A stretch of DNA of 64,000 bases from the NCBI RefSeq assembly GCF_013466785.1, contig NZ_CP059163.1, positions 2,914,001 through 2,978,000 of the forward strand, read 5' to 3'. Both the position numbers and the translations under genes were made by a program. How positions within the stretch are numbered: the stretch's first letter is position 1; each line of letters begins with the position of its first letter. This document shows, one piece after another, positions 61,888 to 64,000 of this stretch. A model generated the notes under the pieces. It saw only the letters and a program-made list of their open reading frames with translations. It made no database searches and had not been told where the DNA came from. Origin of the DNA: Nocardioides marinisabuli. GTDB taxonomy: Bacteria; Actinomycetota; Actinomycetes; Propionibacteriales; Nocardioidaceae.

Positions 61888-63758
61888 AGCGAGCCATCCA
61901 GCGTCGTCGGCGACGCGACCGCCACGAGACGGGGGCCGTCGCGGTCTTCGTGGCCGTGACGTCCCTGCTCCTCGTCACGATGGGTGCGTTCGCGGTCGAC
62001 CTCGGTATGCAGCGGGTCGTCCGCAGCGACATGCAAGCACTCGCCGACGTCGTCGCCATCGACGCTGCCAGACTTCTCGACGGTCGGACCGCTCAGCAGG
62101 TGACGTCCGGTGATCCGACCCATGATTCCCTCGACGAAGTCGTCGCCGCGAGCCTCTCCAGGAACAGAAGCCGGGTCGGCCAGGTCAGGGACCTGACGCC
62201 CACCCTGGTCACCCTGACGACCGACACACGGGGTGCACGCGTCCCGGTGCGTGACCCAGCGGGCGACCCGGTGCCCGTGCCGGCTGACCAGGTGCCCGAC
62301 GCAGTGCTCGTCACGGCCACTGGGAGCGTCGACTTCGCATTCGCGGTGGGTGAGGGACAGGCCACGCGTTCTGCGCTCGCCAACGCGTCGACCTACGCGT
62401 GCTTCAGGCTCGGGTCGTTCGCTGCGGCCCTCGACACGGGTGGTACGCCCGTCGGGGACGTTTTCGACGCGATGGTCAAGGACGCCCTCGGGTTGAACCT
62501 CAAGGCCGTCGGATACCAGGGCCTGCTGCGCACGACCCTGGACCTGGGCCAGCTCGCAGCCCGACTCGGCATCGGGTCGCCGCAGGAGCTGGCGTCCCTC
62601 GGCGCTGTGCGGGTCGCCGACCTGCTCGATGCCAGTGCTCATGTGCTGGGACAAGAAGGGAACAGCTCCGCCCAGGCCGAGGTGCTCTCCATGGCCCGGG
62701 GAGTCACACAGAGCCTCCGTGTGGACGTGGGGCAGATCCTGTCGGTCGGCGACGGCTCGGTGCTCGAGGGCAGGCTCAACGTCGTCGACCTGCTCGGGTC
62801 GGTTGCGTTGGGGGTGGGGGCAGTGGTCTCCAACGGCAACAACTTCCTGGACACCGGAGTCGCCTGGTCGACGCCGCACGTCTCGTCGGGGAACATCGAG
62901 CTGAGGGCGATCGAGGCGCCGCAGCAGGCATGCGGCACCGTCGGCAGTGCTGTGGCGCGCACGGCGCAGGTCGCCCTCGCCGCAGACCTCGGTTTCACCC
63001 TCCCCAACAAGCTCGGCCTCGGTTCGCTGGGGTCGCTCGACGTCAGCATCCCGACGGATCCGACGAGCAAGAACGGGACGTTGCGCGTGGCTGCAACCCT
63101 GGCGGGCGCCTCCGGCCGGCTCGTCTCGGCGACCTGCGGTGGTGGGACTGCCACGGACCCCGAGGGCATCGGCGTCATGATCGACACGAACCTGCTCACC
63201 ACCGAGGTGTCTCTGCCCTTCCGCCTCAGGGGGACGATCGACACGACGGGCAGCAGCATCCTCCCCGGCACAGTGCTCAACGACCTCCTCAGCTCGCTCT
63301 TCGGACTTCTGGCGACCGTCACCAAGGTCGAGGTGACCTTCGATGTCATGGCTCGCACCTCCGTGGCGTCGTCGACGCCCGGCTCCGTGGCCACCGCGCC
63401 GACCAACTACCTGGTCCCTCCGCGTGACTACTCCGATGTCGAGTCCTCGGCTGCGGGCTCCCCGGTTGCGCTGCCGTCGGCAGGAGTGGTCCTCGATGCG
63501 GCCCAGAGCACCGTCTCGGTGAGGATCAGCACGTTGACCGGCGCCCGGACGAGCACCGTCTCCCTGACCCAGCTGAACCTCGCGCCGATACTGAACGCGC
63601 TGACCTCCTCGGTCATCACCACCTCCACAGCGAGCGTGATCGCCAACGTGAACAAGGCCCTCGTGCCCGTGTCCAGCCTGCTGGGCATCCGGACCGCGGG
63701 CGCCGACCTGCTCGCCGTGACGCCGCCTGTGTGCGGGCACCCCTCGCTGGTCGGCTGA
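61884..63758 (+). CDS. TadG-like membrane-anchored secreted protein
   Basis: A 624-residue protein. The N-terminus ETGAVAVFVAVTSLLLVTMGAFAVDLGMQRVVRSDMQALADVVAIDAAR is the Tad N-terminal (TadE/TadG) segment with one membrane span (about residues 17-42). The rest is a large Ser/Thr/Val/Leu-rich extracytoplasmic region with no domain I recognise. Third codon positions are noticeably less GC-biased than in the flanking housekeeping genes. It is translationally coupled to the TadE-like gene. Confidence 0.83.
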   Translation: MKRAIQRRRRRDRHETGAVAVFVAVTSLLLVTMGAFAVDLGMQRVVRSDMQALADVVAIDAARLLDGRTAQQVTSGDPTHDSLDEVVAASLSRNRSRVGQVRDLTPTLVTLTTDTRGARVPVRDPAGDPVPVPADQVPDAVLVTATGSVDFAFAVGEGQATRSALANASTYACFRLGSFAAALDTGGTPVGDVFDAMVKDALGLNLKAVGYQGLLRTTLDLGQLAARLGIGSPQELASLGAVRVADLLDASAHVLGQEGNSSAQAEVLSMARGVTQSLRVDVGQILSVGDGSVLEGRLNVVDLLGSVALGVGAVVSNGNNFLDTGVAWSTPHVSSGNIELRAIEAPQQACGTVGSAVARTAQVALAADLGFTLPNKLGLGSLGSLDVSIPTDPTSKNGTLRVAATLAGASGRLVSATCGGGTATDPEGIGVMIDTNLLTTEVSLPFRLRGTIDTTGSSILPGTVLNDLLSSLFGLLATVTKVEVTFDVMARTSVASSTPGSVATAPTNYLVPPRDYSDVESSAAGSPVALPSAGVVLDAAQSTVSVRISTLTGARTSTVSLTQLNLAPILNALTSSVITTSTASVIANVNKALVPVSSLLGIRTAGADLLAVTPPVCGHPSLVG

Positions 63759-63872
63759 GGAGGACCGCGAGACGTCCACATCCCGACGCGAGGCCGCGCT
63801 TCTCCACAAGGGCCTCGGGAGGCGTTCCTCCGGCGGGCCCCGTCTCCGACCCTGGTCTCCAGGAGGTCGGAG

Positions 63873-64000
63873 ATGACAGCGACAGCAGCGAGCCGGCAGG
63901 CCCTCGGGGCGTACGGCGAGAGGGTGGCGGCGCGCCACCTGGTGGAGCAGGGGATGACCCTGCTCGAGCGCAACTGGCGGTGCCCGGTCGGCGAGGTCGA
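63873..64000 (+). CDS. yraN: YraN (UPF0102) family protein, 3' part outside window
   Basis: The first 42 codons encode [31 protein letters not shown], the standard start of YraN/UPF0102 proteins with the E/D-containing endonuclease-like fold. The frame is open at the right edge. ATG 63873 follows AGGAGG 6 nt upstream. In actinobacteria yraN follows rnhB and DUF2469, so the Tad pair looks inserted between them. Confidence 0.93.
   Translation, partial: MTATAASRQALGAYGERVAARHLVEQGMTLLERNWRCPVGEV

Overview
The window reads as chromosomal DNA of a high-GC actinobacterium, most likely Nocardioides or a close relative. The reasons are the very GC-rich third codon positions, frequent GTG starts, dense GTGA/ATGA start-stop overlaps, and a gene order (gltX, leuCD, gpsA, ddl, thiL, rpmB, recG, coaD, rpmF, rnc, mutM, smc, ftsY, amtB-glnB-glnD, ffh, rpsP, rimM, trmD, rplS, lepB, rnhB) that matches the core region known from Streptomyces and relatives. 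The genus is inference. I see no phage, plasmid, IS or CRISPR array.

Layout. 0-3.4 kb: a minus-strand block with a cut-off pentapeptide protein, a small membrane protein, an RsbQ-RsbP energy-stress signalling pair and a conserved protein. 3.4-7.1 kb: a fumarylacetoacetase-family hydrolase, gltX, a CPBP protease, then tRNA-Gln and tRNA-Glu, each with its own promoter. 7.2-15.3 kb: a tightly coupled carotenoid operon (crtE, crtB, crtI, crtYc, crtYd, P450, crtQ-like glycosyltransferase, crtO-like acyltransferase, PAP2 protein), probably making a glycosylated and acylated cyclic C40 carotenoid. 15.2-18.5 kb: an LCP cell-wall ligase, then an Ada-AlkA/Ogt alkylation-repair pair. 18.5-22.4 kb: an IclR regulator divergent from leuCD with two matching operators, then a histone-like HU. 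22.6-30.1 kb: cofC, plsC, gpsA, a trans-sulfuration enzyme, murF and two ddl paralogues facing each other across a 22-bp-period inverted repeat array. 30.1-40.2 kb: housekeeping genes from a DUF3515 lipoprotein to mutM. 40.2-46.5 kb: a secreted LVIVD-type protein, smc, a thioesterase and small proteins. 46.5-53.5 kb: ftsY, the nitrogen genes amtB-glnB-glnD, and ffh. 53.5-61.3 kb: an NYN nuclease, an amidohydrolase, then the rpsP-khpA-rimM-trmD(+GNAT)-rplS-lepB-rnhB block. 61.4-64 kb: a TadE/TadG pair and the start of yraN.

Two window-wide patterns stand out. First, many genes have a TAnnnT -10 box only 6-8 nt before the start codon (leaderless transcripts), and several of these boxes are made from the TAG stop codon of the preceding gene. 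Second, at least six single-base losses, mostly in short G or C runs, break crtI (5' end), the DUF3515 gene, smc (three compensating losses) and glnD (5' end). That pattern suggests sequencing or assembly error more than real gene decay.
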